A stretch of DNA of 64,000 nt from Pseudomonadota bacterium (GCA_018241665.1 JAFEDK010000005.1:186001-250000); one strand, 5' to 3'; counted from the stretch's first letter, positions 36,986 to 46,557 are shown. The notes: a model not told the origin generated them from the letters alone. Numbers and translations: made by a program.

Positions 36986-37426
36986 TCAGGCGGCCTTCGG
37001 CCACAGAATCATCTGGGTACAGCGGAACAAGGCCAGGCGGCGGTCGCTGCCGCCGCTGCGCACTTCGGCGTCCCACACATGGGTGTTGCGGCCGAGATGC
37101 ACGGCCGTCGCATCGCACAGCAGCACGCCCTCGGTCTGGGTGCCCAGGAAATTGCTCTTCAGCTCGATGGTAGTGAAGCTCTGCGCCCCATCGGGCAGAT
37201 GGGCGACGGTGGCGTAGCCGGCCGAGGTGTCGGCCAGCGCGATGATCGTCGCGGCGTGCAGGAAGCCGTTGGGTGCCAGCATCTCCGGGCGGATCAACAT
37301 GCGCGAGGACAGCTTGCCGGGCTCCAGGGCAACCGCCTCGAAACCGAACCAGCCCGGTAGATGCCCGGTACCACGGGCGTTGAGGGATTCCAGGCTGACG
37401 CCGTCGCGCAGTTTGAAGTCGGCCAT
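36986..37426 (-). CDS. PaaI-type hotdog-fold thioesterase
   Basis: A 146-residue hotdog-fold acyl-CoA thioesterase. The catalytic region MLAPNGFLHAATIIALADTSAG carries the conserved N/G/H and the Asp typical of PaaI-like enzymes. TIELKSNFLG follows. PaaI members hydrolyse acyl-CoA or hydroxyphenylacetyl-CoA thioesters. It heads the putative operon with the two isomerase-like genes. No signal peptide. Palindrome copy 7 lies about 110 nt upstream. Confidence 0.87.
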   Translation of the reverse strand: MADFKLRDGVSLESLNARGTGHLPGWFGFEAVALEPGKLSSRMLIRPEMLAPNGFLHAATIIALADTSAGYATVAHLPDGAQSFTTIELKSNFLGTQTEGVLLCDATAVHLGRNTHVWDAEVRSGGSDRRLALFRCTQMILWPKAA

Positions 37427-37538
37427 CGCCGCATGTCTCCTGTTATGTGTTGCCGGTTATCCGGCTTGTTGTCCGTTGCTCGTATCCCCGGGGCTTGCAT
37501 TCCGGCCACCCCGTTGCGGCGCCTATACCCCCCACCTT

Positions 37539-37605
37539 GTGGGGGCGAATGAATTCGCCCTGCACGCATCGATCGACCCCCGCGGGCGAATGAATTCGCC
37601 CCTAC
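37539..37605. repeat. Dispersed palindromic element copy 7 (67 bp, same-way cores)
   Basis: Caps GTGGGGGC and CCCCTAC are inverted, but both inner cores read GCGAATGAATTCGC. In all other full copies the left core is GCGAATTCATTCGC. Each core still contains GAATTC. This copy looks as if its left core was inverted or converted from the right. Confidence 0.9.
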
Positions 37606-37662
37606 GGGCAGGATCATGTGCGCCCCAAGCCCTGCCCGGCGGGGAGCAGGGCCTCCTGCCGA

Positions 37663-38805
37663 TCAGGCGTCCAGCGCCTCCAGCGCGGACAGGTAGCGCG
37701 GCGTGAGGTCTTCCGGCCGGCTGACGTTGATGCCCAGGTCGCGGATCAGGCCATTCTTCAGGCCGTAGGCCCAGCCATGTACGGTGAGGGACTGGCCGCG
37801 GCGCCAGGCATCCTGCACGACGATGGTCTGGCAGACGTTGACCACCTGCTCCAGCGCATTGAGCTCGCACAGGCGATCCTGGCGCAGCTCCGGCGGCAGC
37901 GCATCGACGCGCCGGGAGTGCTTCACATGCACGTCCTGCACGTGGCGCAGCCACAGGTCCACCAGGCCGACGCGCTCGCGGCGCAGGGCCGCACCGACGC
38001 CACCACAGCCATAGTGGCCGACCACCATGATGTGCTTGACCTTCAGCACGTCGACGGCGAACTGGATCACCGACAGGCAGTTGAGGTCGGTATGCACCAC
38101 CACGTTGGCGACGTTGCGATGGACGAAAACCTCGCCCGGCAGCAGGCCGATGATCTCGTTGGCCGGCACGCGGGAGTCGGAACAGCCGATCCACAGGTAT
38201 TCCGGCGCCTGCAGCGTGGACAGCTTTTCGAAGAATTGCGGGTCCACCTGGCGCATGCGCTTGGCCCAGGCCAGGTTGTAGTCGAAGAGGTGGAACAGGT
38301 TCTCGTTCTTGACCTCGGTCTCGTTCCAGTTTTCCAGATCGAGAGCAAGGAACATCGTGCCTTCGAGCGGGGCCGGGTAATAGGCCGGCGCTTCGGTGAA
38401 GCCCAGCTCGCGGTAAAGCTTGACGGCGATGCGCATCGCCGGCTGGGTATCGAGCAGGATCCGGCGGTAACCCAGGCTCTTGGCCGCCTTGATGGCCGCC
38501 AGGGCCAGTTCGCGCCCGACGCCATTGCCGCGGAGCTCGGGCTCCACGTACAGGCGCTTCATCTCGCAAACACCTTCGGTGAAGGGACGAATGCCGACGC
38601 AGCCGGCCGGCTGGCCCTCGAATTCGGCGAAGAACAGGCGGCCGGCCGGTGCAGAATACGCACCCGGCAAGCTGGCCATCTCGTCACCGAAATTCTGGAA
38701 CGCCAGATCGACCCCCAGCCATCCCGCATAATTGCGGAAAAACTGGCGGACGTGTTCGAGTTCGGCGGTGTTGTCGGAACCAAGGACGCGGAGTGTTACT
38801 GCCAT
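37663..38805 (-). CDS. GNAT acetyltransferase-beta carbonic anhydrase fusion
   Basis: A single 380-residue frame with two domains. Residues 1-155 are a GNAT N-acetyltransferase with CoA-binding LRGNGVGREL (92-101) and GYRRILLDT. Residues 165-380 are a beta-class carbonic anhydrase: zinc ligands C208, H264 and C267 with the catalytic dyad D210/R212 (GCSDSRVPANE, VVGHYGCGGV). The end GWAYGLKNGLIRDLG is typical of Can. There is no stop, frameshift or good internal start at the joint (around residues 156-170), so a real fusion is made. The ATG yields MAVTLRVLG. The carbonic anhydrase supplies bicarbonate for carboxylases; the acetyl acceptor of the GNAT part is unknown. Confidence 0.9.
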   Translation of the reverse strand: MAVTLRVLGSDNTAELEHVRQFFRNYAGWLGVDLAFQNFGDEMASLPGAYSAPAGRLFFAEFEGQPAGCVGIRPFTEGVCEMKRLYVEPELRGNGVGRELALAAIKAAKSLGYRRILLDTQPAMRIAVKLYRELGFTEAPAYYPAPLEGTMFLALDLENWNETEVKNENLFHLFDYNLAWAKRMRQVDPQFFEKLSTLQAPEYLWIGCSDSRVPANEIIGLLPGEVFVHRNVANVVVHTDLNCLSVIQFAVDVLKVKHIMVVGHYGCGGVGAALRRERVGLVDLWLRHVQDVHVKHSRRVDALPPELRQDRLCELNALEQVVNVCQTIVVQDAWRRGQSLTVHGWAYGLKNGLIRDLGINVSRPEDLTPRYLSALEALDA

Positions 38806-38971
38806 CGAGCTTCTCTTCCTGTGAAAACGGAACAGGCCGATACGATACCCGTCCTCTCCCCCCGTTTCACCCCCGCTGGCTGCCGGGAGATTCGCAGCCG
38901 AGCCCGCCCCGGCCCATCGCAAGAACCCTGAGGGGCGCATCGGGCAAGGATTCTGACACAAGAAATTACGT

Positions 38972-38985
38972 TTACGTTAACGTAA
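38972..38985. promoter_or_regulatory. AT-rich perfect palindrome, candidate MerR-type operator
   Basis: TTACGTTAACGTAA is a perfect 14 bp palindrome, preceded 1 bp upstream by another TTACG half. CGT-TA-ACG cores of this type are known from operators of LiuR-like MerR regulators. It lies just 3' of a MerR-family gene and 167 nt upstream of the GNAT-carbonic anhydrase gene, which it may control (inference). Confidence 0.5.
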
Positions 38986-39001
38986 TTTTCCTGCTAAAAA
39001 T

Positions 39002-39439
39002 TTATGGTGCGTCGCGCAAACGGGCGACCAGTTCGGCCCGGGCCTCGGCTGCGCCGGCCGGATTCTCGGCCAGCAGCTCGGTGCACTGTTTCTCGAGCAT
39101 GGCGATTTCCGTCAGCACGGCTTCGATGTCCTCGCGCTGCTGTTCGATGGCCCTGCGCCGCTCGGCCAGCACGCCGAGAAAGCGCTTCAGCTGGGGCGAG
39201 GAATTGCGCACGCCGTCGTACATGCCGAGCAGTTCACCGATCTCGGCCAGCGACAGGCCGAGGCGCTTGCCGCGCAGGATCAGGCGCAGCCGGGTACGGT
39301 CGCGCCGCACGTAGATGCGGTTGCGGCCGGCGCGGGTCGGCGCGAGCAGGCCTTCGTCCTCGTAGAAACGGATCGCCCGCGGGGTAATCCCGAACTCGCG
39401 GGCGAGATCGGTGATGGTGTAGGTTTGTTCCTGGCTCAT
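39002..39439 (-). CDS. MerR-family transcriptional regulator (LiuR-like)
   Basis: A 145-residue MerR regulator. The N-terminal winged helix reads YTITDLAREFGITPRAIRFYEDEGLLAPTR, a textbook MerR helix-turn-helix, then a coiled coil (about 78-118) for dimerisation. The lack of paired metal-binding Cys in the C-terminus argues against metal sensing. It matches the LiuR/HmrR-size class that controls branched-chain amino acid or acyl-CoA metabolism. Its own gene is divergent from the MBL-phaC unit, so it may control that operon. The palindrome at 38972 lies just past its stop. Confidence 0.88.
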   Translation of the reverse strand: MSQEQTYTITDLAREFGITPRAIRFYEDEGLLAPTRAGRNRIYVRRDRTRLRLILRGKRLGLSLAEIGELLGMYDGVRNSSPQLKRFLGVLAERRRAIEQQREDIEAVLTEIAMLEKQCTELLAENPAGAAEARAELVARLRDAP

Positions 39440-39566
39440 GAGTCGAGTCGGACGCGGCATACGGCGTCAGGGCACGGAATGGCGCGCAGTAGATCAGATT
39501 TCAACTGCGCGGGCAACGCGAAAACTGCCCGAAAAACACAACAATACCCAACTAGGAGAACGGCAT

Positions 39567-40589
39567 ATGAGTGAGACGCTGGAATACCCCTTCGAGACCC
39601 TTCCAGCCGAAGGCGCAACGCTGGAGGTGGCGCCCGGAGTGCATTGGATCCGGATGCCGCTGCCCTTCGCCCTCAACCACATCAACCTGTGGCTGATCGA
39701 GGACGGCGACGGCGTGGCGATCGTCGATACCGGCTTTGGCCTGGACGCCACCCGGGACGCCTGGCAGCGCATCCTGGCGGAAGTCGGCAAGCCGGTGACG
39801 CGGATCATCGTGACCCATTTCCACCCGGATCACCTGGGCCTGGCCCAATGGCTGTCGGAACTCACCGGCGCCGGCATCACGATGACCCACGGGGAATACC
39901 TCAGCGGCCACGCGGTCTGGCACCAGCTGGGCGGCTACGGCACCGCACCGATGGTCGCCCAGTTCCGCCGCAACGGCCTCGACGAGGAACGCTGCGAAGC
40001 ACTCGCCCAACGCGGCAACGCTTACGAGCGCGGCGTGCCCTCATTGCCGACCCGCTACCACCGCGTCGTGGACGGCGAACGCCTGCGCATCGGCGGCCGC
40101 GACTGGGAGGTCATCGTCGGCTACGGCCACTCACCAGAACATATGTCGCTGCATTGCGCCGATGCCGGCATCCTCATTTCCGGCGACATGCTGCTGCCGC
40201 GGATCTCCACCAACGTCAGTGTTTTCGCGGTCACGCCCGAGGATGATCCCCTCGGCCGCTTCCTCGATTCGATCCGCAAGTTCAAGCGATTGCCGGTAAC
40301 AACGCTCGTGCTACCATCACACGGGAGTCCTTTCCGCAACATCGGTTTACGCGTGGATCAGCTCATCGAGCACCACGACGCCCGCTGCGCGGAACTGCTC
40401 GCGGCCTGTGAGGTGCCGCGCTGTGCCGGGGAATTGCTGACAACGCTGTTCCCGCGGCCGCTCGACACCCATCAGGTCATGTTTGCCATGGGGGAAGCCA
40501 TCGCCCACCTGAACCATCTCGAGCGCAAAAGGGAGGTGTGCCGGTCGGTGGATAGCGATGGGATAGTCCGTTTCGTCAAAAGCCAATAA
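39567..40589 (+). CDS. MBL-fold metallo-hydrolase upstream of phaC
   Basis: A 340-residue metallo-beta-lactamase fold hydrolase. VTHFHPDHLGLAQW is the HxHxDH metal motif. Other ligand motifs are YGHSPEHMSLH, SGDMLLPRI and LPSHGSPFR. A helical C-terminal part reads HLNHLERKR. TAGGAGAA precedes the ATG. It ends 16 nt before phaC, so the two share a transcript. Such MBL proteins next to acyl-CoA or PHA genes are often presumed thioesterases or lactonases. No signal peptide is seen. Confidence 0.88.
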   Translation: MSETLEYPFETLPAEGATLEVAPGVHWIRMPLPFALNHINLWLIEDGDGVAIVDTGFGLDATRDAWQRILAEVGKPVTRIIVTHFHPDHLGLAQWLSELTGAGITMTHGEYLSGHAVWHQLGGYGTAPMVAQFRRNGLDEERCEALAQRGNAYERGVPSLPTRYHRVVDGERLRIGGRDWEVIVGYGHSPEHMSLHCADAGILISGDMLLPRISTNVSVFAVTPEDDPLGRFLDSIRKFKRLPVTTLVLPSHGSPFRNIGLRVDQLIEHHDARCAELLAACEVPRCAGELLTTLFPRPLDTHQVMFAMGEAIAHLNHLERKREVCRSVDSDGIVRFVKSQ

Positions 40590-40605
40590 CCAGGAGAGCC
40601 CACGA

Positions 40606-42429
40606 ATGGCTGCGCCAGAAAAAGAAACCGTCAAGTCCGAACTGCCGGACCCCAAAGAAGTCGCCAAGACCTACGCCGAAGTCGCGCAACGGGCCTCCAA
40701 ACTGCTCGCCGACCATATCCAGAAGCAGGTCAAGAAGGGGCTCAACACCCCGTCCGACGAACTGGGCATCGCCCAGGCCTTCATGGACATGATGGGCAAG
40801 CTGCTTGCCAACCCCTACCGGCTGGCCCAGGCCCAGATGAACCTCGTCTGGGACTACTTCTCCCTGTGGCAACACTCCGTCATGCGCTTCACCGGCATGG
40901 GCGGAAGCCCGGTGGTCTCCCCGGCCAAGGACGACAAGCGCTTCAAGGACGAAGAGTGGCAGGAACACTTCCTGTTCGACTTCATGAAGCAGTCCTACCT
41001 GATCGCCGCCCGTCACATCCATGACACGGTCAGCAGCGTGGACGGCCTCGACGACCAGAGCCAGAAGAAGGTCAACTTCTACACCCGTCAGTACATCGAC
41101 GCCCTGTCCCCGTCCAACTTCGCGATGACCAATCCGGAAGTCTTCCGCGAAACCGTCAAGAGCCACGGACAGAACCTCATCAAGGGTCTGAACAACCTGC
41201 TGCGCGACGTCGAGGACGGTGGCGGCAACCTGCGCGTCAAGATGACCGACACCACGGCTTTCGAGCTGGGCAAGAACGTCGCCACCACGCCGGGCAAGGT
41301 CGTCTTCCAGAACGACATGATGCAGTTGCTGCAGTACACGCCCAGCACGCCCGACCAGTTCAAGCGCCCGCTGATGATCGTGCCGCCGTGGATCAACAAG
41401 TTCTACATCCTCGACCTGCGCGAGAAGAACTCCTACATCAAGTGGTGCGTGGACCAGGGCCACACCGTCTTCGTGATCTCCTGGGTCAACCCGGACGAGC
41501 GCCTGGCCGAGAAGAGCTTCGACTCCTACCTGCTGGAAGGCACGCTGGCTGCCGTGGATGCCATCGTCGAGCAGACCGGCGCCAAGGAAATCAACGCGGC
41601 CGGCTACTGCCTGGGCGGCACCCTGCTGGCCACCACGCTGGCCTACATGGCCGGCAAGCGGGACAAGCGGATCGCCTCCGGTACCTTCTTCACGACCATG
41701 ACCGACTTTGCCGATCCGGGCGAGCTGGGCGTGTTCATCGATGAAGGCCAGGTCTCCAGCCTCGAGAAGAAGATGTTCGAGCGCGGCTACCTGGAAGGCT
41801 CCGAGATGGCCGGCACCTTCAACATGCTGCGTGCCAACGACCTGATCTGGTCCTTCGTGGTCAACAACTACCTGATGGGCAAGGACCCCTTCCCCTTCGA
41901 TCTTCTGTACTGGAACTCCGATTCCACGCGCATGCCGGCGAAGATGCACAGCTTCTACCTGCGCAACATGTACATGAAGAACCTGCTGAAGGAGCCGGGT
42001 GGCATCGAAGTCGGCGGCGTGGCCATCGACCTCGGCAAGATCAAGGTCCCGACCTACTTCATCTCCACCATCGAAGACCACATCGCCCCGTGGAAGAGCA
42101 CCTACTCCGGTGCCCGTAACTTCGGCGGCGCAGTGCGCTTCGTGCTGGGTGGCTCCGGCCACATTGCCGGCATCGTCAACCCGCCGGTAGCCAACAAGTA
42201 TGGCTTCTGGACCAACACAGGGGCCAAGCTGCCCGACACCGCCGACGAGTTCTTCACCAACGCCGAGCAGCATCCGGGCTCCTGGTGGACCGACTGGCAG
42301 GCCTGGCTGGAAGGCCAGGACGCCAGCAAGGTGCCGGCCCGCGACCCCGTCAAGGGCAACCTCAAGGTGCTCGAAGACGCGCCGGGCTCCTACGTCAAGA
42401 CCCGTCTCGACGCCAAGAAGGCCGCCTGA
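40606..42429 (+). CDS. phaC: Class I polyhydroxyalkanoate synthase
   Basis: PhaC polymerises 3-hydroxyacyl-CoA monomers into PHA granules. The 607-residue alpha/beta-hydrolase-like enzyme has the lipase-like box GYCLGGT with catalytic Cys (C335), the conserved WNSDSTRMPAKMH region and the Asp/His partners in SGHIAGIVNPP. The length and single-gene form fit class I. AGGAG lies upstream of the ATG. It forms an operon with the MBL gene and ends with an intrinsic terminator. Its presence implies carbon storage as PHB or similar. Confidence 0.96.
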   Translation: MAAPEKETVKSELPDPKEVAKTYAEVAQRASKLLADHIQKQVKKGLNTPSDELGIAQAFMDMMGKLLANPYRLAQAQMNLVWDYFSLWQHSVMRFTGMGGSPVVSPAKDDKRFKDEEWQEHFLFDFMKQSYLIAARHIHDTVSSVDGLDDQSQKKVNFYTRQYIDALSPSNFAMTNPEVFRETVKSHGQNLIKGLNNLLRDVEDGGGNLRVKMTDTTAFELGKNVATTPGKVVFQNDMMQLLQYTPSTPDQFKRPLMIVPPWINKFYILDLREKNSYIKWCVDQGHTVFVISWVNPDERLAEKSFDSYLLEGTLAAVDAIVEQTGAKEINAAGYCLGGTLLATTLAYMAGKRDKRIASGTFFTTMTDFADPGELGVFIDEGQVSSLEKKMFERGYLEGSEMAGTFNMLRANDLIWSFVVNNYLMGKDPFPFDLLYWNSDSTRMPAKMHSFYLRNMYMKNLLKEPGGIEVGGVAIDLGKIKVPTYFISTIEDHIAPWKSTYSGARNFGGAVRFVLGGSGHIAGIVNPPVANKYGFWTNTGAKLPDTADEFFTNAEQHPGSWWTDWQAWLEGQDASKVPARDPVKGNLKVLEDAPGSYVKTRLDAKKAA

Positions 42430-42455
42430 GCGGACGCCTGACGCCGTAACAAGCG

Positions 42456-42485
42456 GAAAGGGGGCTACGGCCCCCTTTCTGTTTT
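42456..42485 (+). terminator. Terminator after phaC
   Basis: GAAAGGGGGC paired with GCCCCCTTTC around a TACG-type loop, followed by TGTTTT. Confidence 0.85.
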
Positions 42486-42516
42486 GCTCCCTGCCCCCTC
42501 TCACCCCATTTCTGCC

Positions 42517-43017
42517 GTGGCCACCTATCCCCTCGCAGCGCCCCTGCCCCACGGCCTGCCCGTGGTGCTCGACACCAACGTGGTGTTGTCCCTGTGGATG
42601 TTCGAAGACCCCGGCCTGATCCCGCTGCGGGCCGCCGTCGAGAGCGGCGCGCTGTGCCCGGTCAGCCGCGCGGACTGCCTCGACGAACTGGCCCGGGTAC
42701 TGGCCTACCCGCAGTTCAAACAGACGCCGGAGCGCCAGGCTGAGATCGCCGCGGCCTACCGGGCCCGCTGCATCCTCGTCGAGCCCGCCGATCCGCCGGC
42801 CTGCGAACTCCCGAACTGCCTCGACCGGGACGACCAGAAATTTCTCGAGCTTGCCCGCGACAGTGGAGCCCAGGCCCTGCTGTCCCGCGACAAGCTGGTC
42901 CTCAAGCTCGGCCGGCGCCCGGTGATCGCCGCCCGCTTCGCGATCCTCCCCCCGGAAAAGCTGCAAAGCCTGCTGCCCGGGCCCGGAGACGCGCCACAAG
43001 AAATTAACGCGGCATGA
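42517..43017 (+). CDS. PIN-domain protein (putative toxin component type)
   Basis: A 166-residue PIN-fold ribonuclease-like protein of the putative-toxin PIN family: VLDTNVVLSLW (first Asp), RADCLDELARVLAY (Glu), and DRDDQKFLELARDSGAQALLSRDKLV (Asp cluster). The acidic residues for metal-dependent RNA cleavage are present. A GTG start is inferred because the only earlier in-frame start, a TTG, lies inside the phaC terminator. No antitoxin gene is adjacent, so a toxin role is not supported; RNA processing is as likely. Confidence 0.75.
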   Translation: MATYPLAAPLPHGLPVVLDTNVVLSLWMFEDPGLIPLRAAVESGALCPVSRADCLDELARVLAYPQFKQTPERQAEIAAAYRARCILVEPADPPACELPNCLDRDDQKFLELARDSGAQALLSRDKLVLKLGRRPVIAARFAILPPEKLQSLLPGPGDAPQEINAA

Positions 43018-43078
43018 GCGCGTCTGCCATGTTGGGCGACTAGACTGGGTCTACACCTGTTCATCACGGAGTATCGCC

Positions 43079-43897
43079 ATGGCTCTCGACAGTGGTTTCG
43101 ACCCCGCCACCCTGCTCACCACCTACCTTATCCCCCTCGGCTGGAAACTCGCCGGTGCGGTTGCACTGTGGATCATCGGGGGCTGGCTAATCAATGCCAT
43201 CAGCAACCTGTCGAGCCGCGGCATGACCCGCCAGAAGGTCGAGCCGACCCTGGTGCGCTACGTGGAAGCCACCCTGCGGGTGATCATGCGCATCGTGCTG
43301 GTGATCGTCATCCTGTCCGTCTTCGGCATCGAGACGACCAGCTTCGCGGCGCTGATCGCCGCTGCCGGCGTGGCCATCGGCGTGGCCTGGAGCGGCCTGC
43401 TGTCCAACTTCGCGGCCGGCGCCTTCCTGATCATCCTGCGTCCGTTCAAGGTCGGCGACTTCATCAGCGGCGCCGGCATCACCGGCACCGTTAAGGAAAT
43501 CGGCCTGTTCGCCACCACCATCGACCAGCCCGACGACGTGCGCACCACCGTCGGCAACAACAAGCTGTTCTCCGACAACATCGTGAACTACACCGCCAAC
43601 CCGTCCCGCCGCGTCGAACTGTTCGCCCAGCTGGCCCACAGCGTCGCGCCGCAACAGGCGATGGAGCTGATCCGCAACCGGGTCGCGCAGATCCCCAACG
43701 TGCTGGCGACCCCCGCGCCGGACGTGGAGATCCTGGAGTTCAACGCCGCCGGCACCCGCCTCGTGGTGCGCCCCCACTGCCACAACGACCACTACTGGCA
43801 GGTGTACTTCGACACCAACAAGATGCTGGCCGAGATCAGCAGTGCCAACGGCTGGCCAGTGCCGGCGCCGCATCAGGTGCTGCGCCAGCAGGTCTGA
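43079..43897 (+). CDS. mscS: Small-conductance mechanosensitive channel (MscS)
   Basis: A 272-residue MscS-like channel that opens on membrane tension and lets solutes out in osmotic downshock. Three membrane helices (about 20-42, 60-85, 90-120) are followed by the pore helix GVAIGVAWSGLLSNFAAGAFLIILRPFKVGDFI, with its alternating Gly/Ala pattern, and the cytoplasmic beta domain (GTVKEIGLFATTI, NNKLFSDNIVNYT). Length fits the short MscS type. It stands alone between the PIN gene and the convergent metal-receptor gene. Confidence 0.94.
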   Translation: MALDSGFDPATLLTTYLIPLGWKLAGAVALWIIGGWLINAISNLSSRGMTRQKVEPTLVRYVEATLRVIMRIVLVIVILSVFGIETTSFAALIAAAGVAIGVAWSGLLSNFAAGAFLIILRPFKVGDFISGAGITGTVKEIGLFATTIDQPDDVRTTVGNNKLFSDNIVNYTANPSRRVELFAQLAHSVAPQQAMELIRNRVAQIPNVLATPAPDVEILEFNAAGTRLVVRPHCHNDHYWQVYFDTNKMLAEISSANGWPVPAPHQVLRQQV

Positions 43898-43909
43898 GGC
43901 CGGGCAGCC

Positions 43910-44731
43910 TCAGACCGCCAGTTCCCGCCGCAAGGCCGCCAGGTAACGCAGCCCGGTGGCGGCCCGGCTACCGTACCAGGACGTCATCTCCCCGTCGATC
44001 AAGCGGGCCGGCAGCCCGGCCAATCCGGCCACTTCAGTCACATGTGCAGCGCGGAAGCGATAGGGCTCCGACGACAGGAAGACCCGGTCCACCTCCGCCA
44101 GCCACGGCACATTCCACTCGAAAGCCGGATAACGCACCCCATCGCCAAGCGCCGGCCAGGTATCCCAGCCGACCAGCGCCAGGCTCGCCGCGATGTAGGT
44201 ATCCGGCGCCACCGTCATCCACGGCTCACGCCAGATCAGGTACAGAACCCTCTCCCGCGGCAGCGCGCGGCCGGCCGCCTGCGCCAGCGCGATCGCCTCC
44301 GTCAGCTCATCGGCCAACGCCCCAGCCCGCGCCTCGCAGCCGAACACCGCGCCAAACAGGCGGTACAACGGCAGGTTGTCCTCCGGCTGGCACGGGTGGG
44401 TGACGATCACGTTCGGCACGAAGCGGGCGATCTCCTCCACACAGTCCTTGCGGTTCTCGTCGATATTGACGATCACGTGGGTCGGCGCCAGTTCGCGCAG
44501 GCGGGCCAGGTTCACGTCCTTCGTCCCGCCGACCTTGGGAATGGTCTTGAGGGTCGCCCGTGGATGGATGCAAAAGCCGGTACGCCCGACCAATTGGTCG
44601 GCCAAACCGAGTTCGCACACCAGTTCGGTCAGCGACGGCACCAGCGACACGATGCGTGCCGGCCCATCCCACGGACGGTGGCGCTGCCCGGCCGCATCCA
44701 CCAGGAAATCGACATCATTCTCGTTCATCAT
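43910..44731 (-). CDS. BtuF-like helical-backbone metal receptor without signal peptide
   Basis: A 273-residue protein with the type III periplasmic-binding fold used for cobalamin and siderophore binding: RIVSLVPSLTELVCELGLADQLVGRTGFC, then PKVGGTKDVNLARLRELAPTHVIVN. No signal peptide or lipobox is seen, so it would remain in the cytoplasm unless the start is wrong; no better upstream start exists because the ald promoter region is there. Cytoplasmic members occur in other bacteria as cobalamin-binding proteins of unknown role. No transporter genes adjoin. An alternative ATG is one codon later. Confidence 0.8.
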   Translation of the reverse strand: MMNENDVDFLVDAAGQRHRPWDGPARIVSLVPSLTELVCELGLADQLVGRTGFCIHPRATLKTIPKVGGTKDVNLARLRELAPTHVIVNIDENRKDCVEEIARFVPNVIVTHPCQPEDNLPLYRLFGAVFGCEARAGALADELTEAIALAQAAGRALPRERVLYLIWREPWMTVAPDTYIAASLALVGWDTWPALGDGVRYPAFEWNVPWLAEVDRVFLSSEPYRFRAAHVTEVAGLAGLPARLIDGEMTSWYGSRAATGLRYLAALRRELAV

Positions 44732-44831
44732 CGGCGCAGTATCTCAGGACCCGCGTCCTTGTTGGAAGCCGGCGCAAGTCGCGGTAATCTCGGGCGCTAA
44801 GCTGCAGCCGCACCATAAAACGGAGAAAATC

Positions 44832-45947
<1,116 letters not shown>

Positions 45948-45958
45948 TCCCGCCTCGC

Positions 45959-45992
45959 TCCGTCACGGCATTCGGCCACATGCCGTGACGGA
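45959..45992. terminator. 13-bp perfect stem-loop after ald
   Basis: TCCGTCACGGCAT pairs perfectly with ATGCCGTGACGGA around an 8 nt loop. It lacks a strong U-tract, so it may be a weak or Rho-assisted terminator, or protect the 3' end. Confidence 0.6.
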
Positions 45993-46022
45993 ACGTTGTT
46001 GACACGGAAAGGGAAAAGGCGA

Positions 46023-46044
46023 ATTATCTGCCTATGCAGTAATT
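46023..46044. promoter_or_regulatory. MarR-type operator 1 (marR promoter)
   Basis: ATTATCTGC and GCAGTAAT form an inverted repeat with core CTGCCTATGCAG (46028-46039), 14 nt before the marR start codon. It resembles the palindrome at the efflux operon promoter 560 nt away. Confidence 0.6.
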
Positions 46045-46057
46045 GCTTTGGCCGTAA

Positions 46058-46534
46058 ATGCCCGATACCAACAAGCCCCTTCCGCCTTACACCGTCGAGA
46101 ACTACCAGCAGGAAGAGAGTCTCGGCTTCCTGCTGCATCAGGCCAAGCTCCGCCTCACCCAGACTCTCGACGAGCGCGTCGGCGACCTGGACATCACCAC
46201 CGCCCAATGGACGGTGCTCAAGCAGATCGCCCTGCGCAACGGCGAAACCGCCAGCACCCTGTGCAAGTGCAGCGGCTGCGACACCGGCTCGATGACGCGC
46301 ATGCTTGACCGCCTGGAAGAGAAGGGCCTGATCCGCCGGGAACGCAGCACCACCGACCGGCGAGTCGTATTGCTGCACGTCACCGACACGGGCAAGGCGC
46401 TGCTGCCGCTGATCGTGCCGCGCGTCGTCGATGTCCTCAATCAGGCGCTGACGGACTTCACCCCCGACGAGATCGCGCAGGCCAAGCAGTTGATCAGTCG
46501 CATCGTCGCCAACCTGGACAAACGCAGTACCTGA
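46058..46534 (+). CDS. MarR-family transcriptional regulator
   Basis: A 158-residue winged-helix regulator, EmrR/MprA-like. The DNA-binding region has DITTAQWTVLKQIALRNGETASTLCKCSGCDTGSMTRMLDRLEEKGLIRRERSTTDRRVVLLHVT, with the wing DRR. Two close Cys (CKCSGC) in the recognition region are notable and could give redox or metal sensitivity. It sits directly upstream of the efflux operon, and palindromes of similar sequence are in both promoters. It therefore very likely represses itself and the operon. Confidence 0.92.
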   Translation: MPDTNKPLPPYTVENYQQEESLGFLLHQAKLRLTQTLDERVGDLDITTAQWTVLKQIALRNGETASTLCKCSGCDTGSMTRMLDRLEEKGLIRRERSTTDRRVVLLHVTDTGKALLPLIVPRVVDVLNQALTDFTPDEIAQAKQLISRIVANLDKRST

Positions 46535-46557
46535 AACGGGAAACAATCACCGGACAT

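Noticed and set aside
42517-43017. Toxin-antitoxin module around the PIN gene
   Set aside because: No small antitoxin gene lies on either side; the PIN protein may be a solitary RNase.
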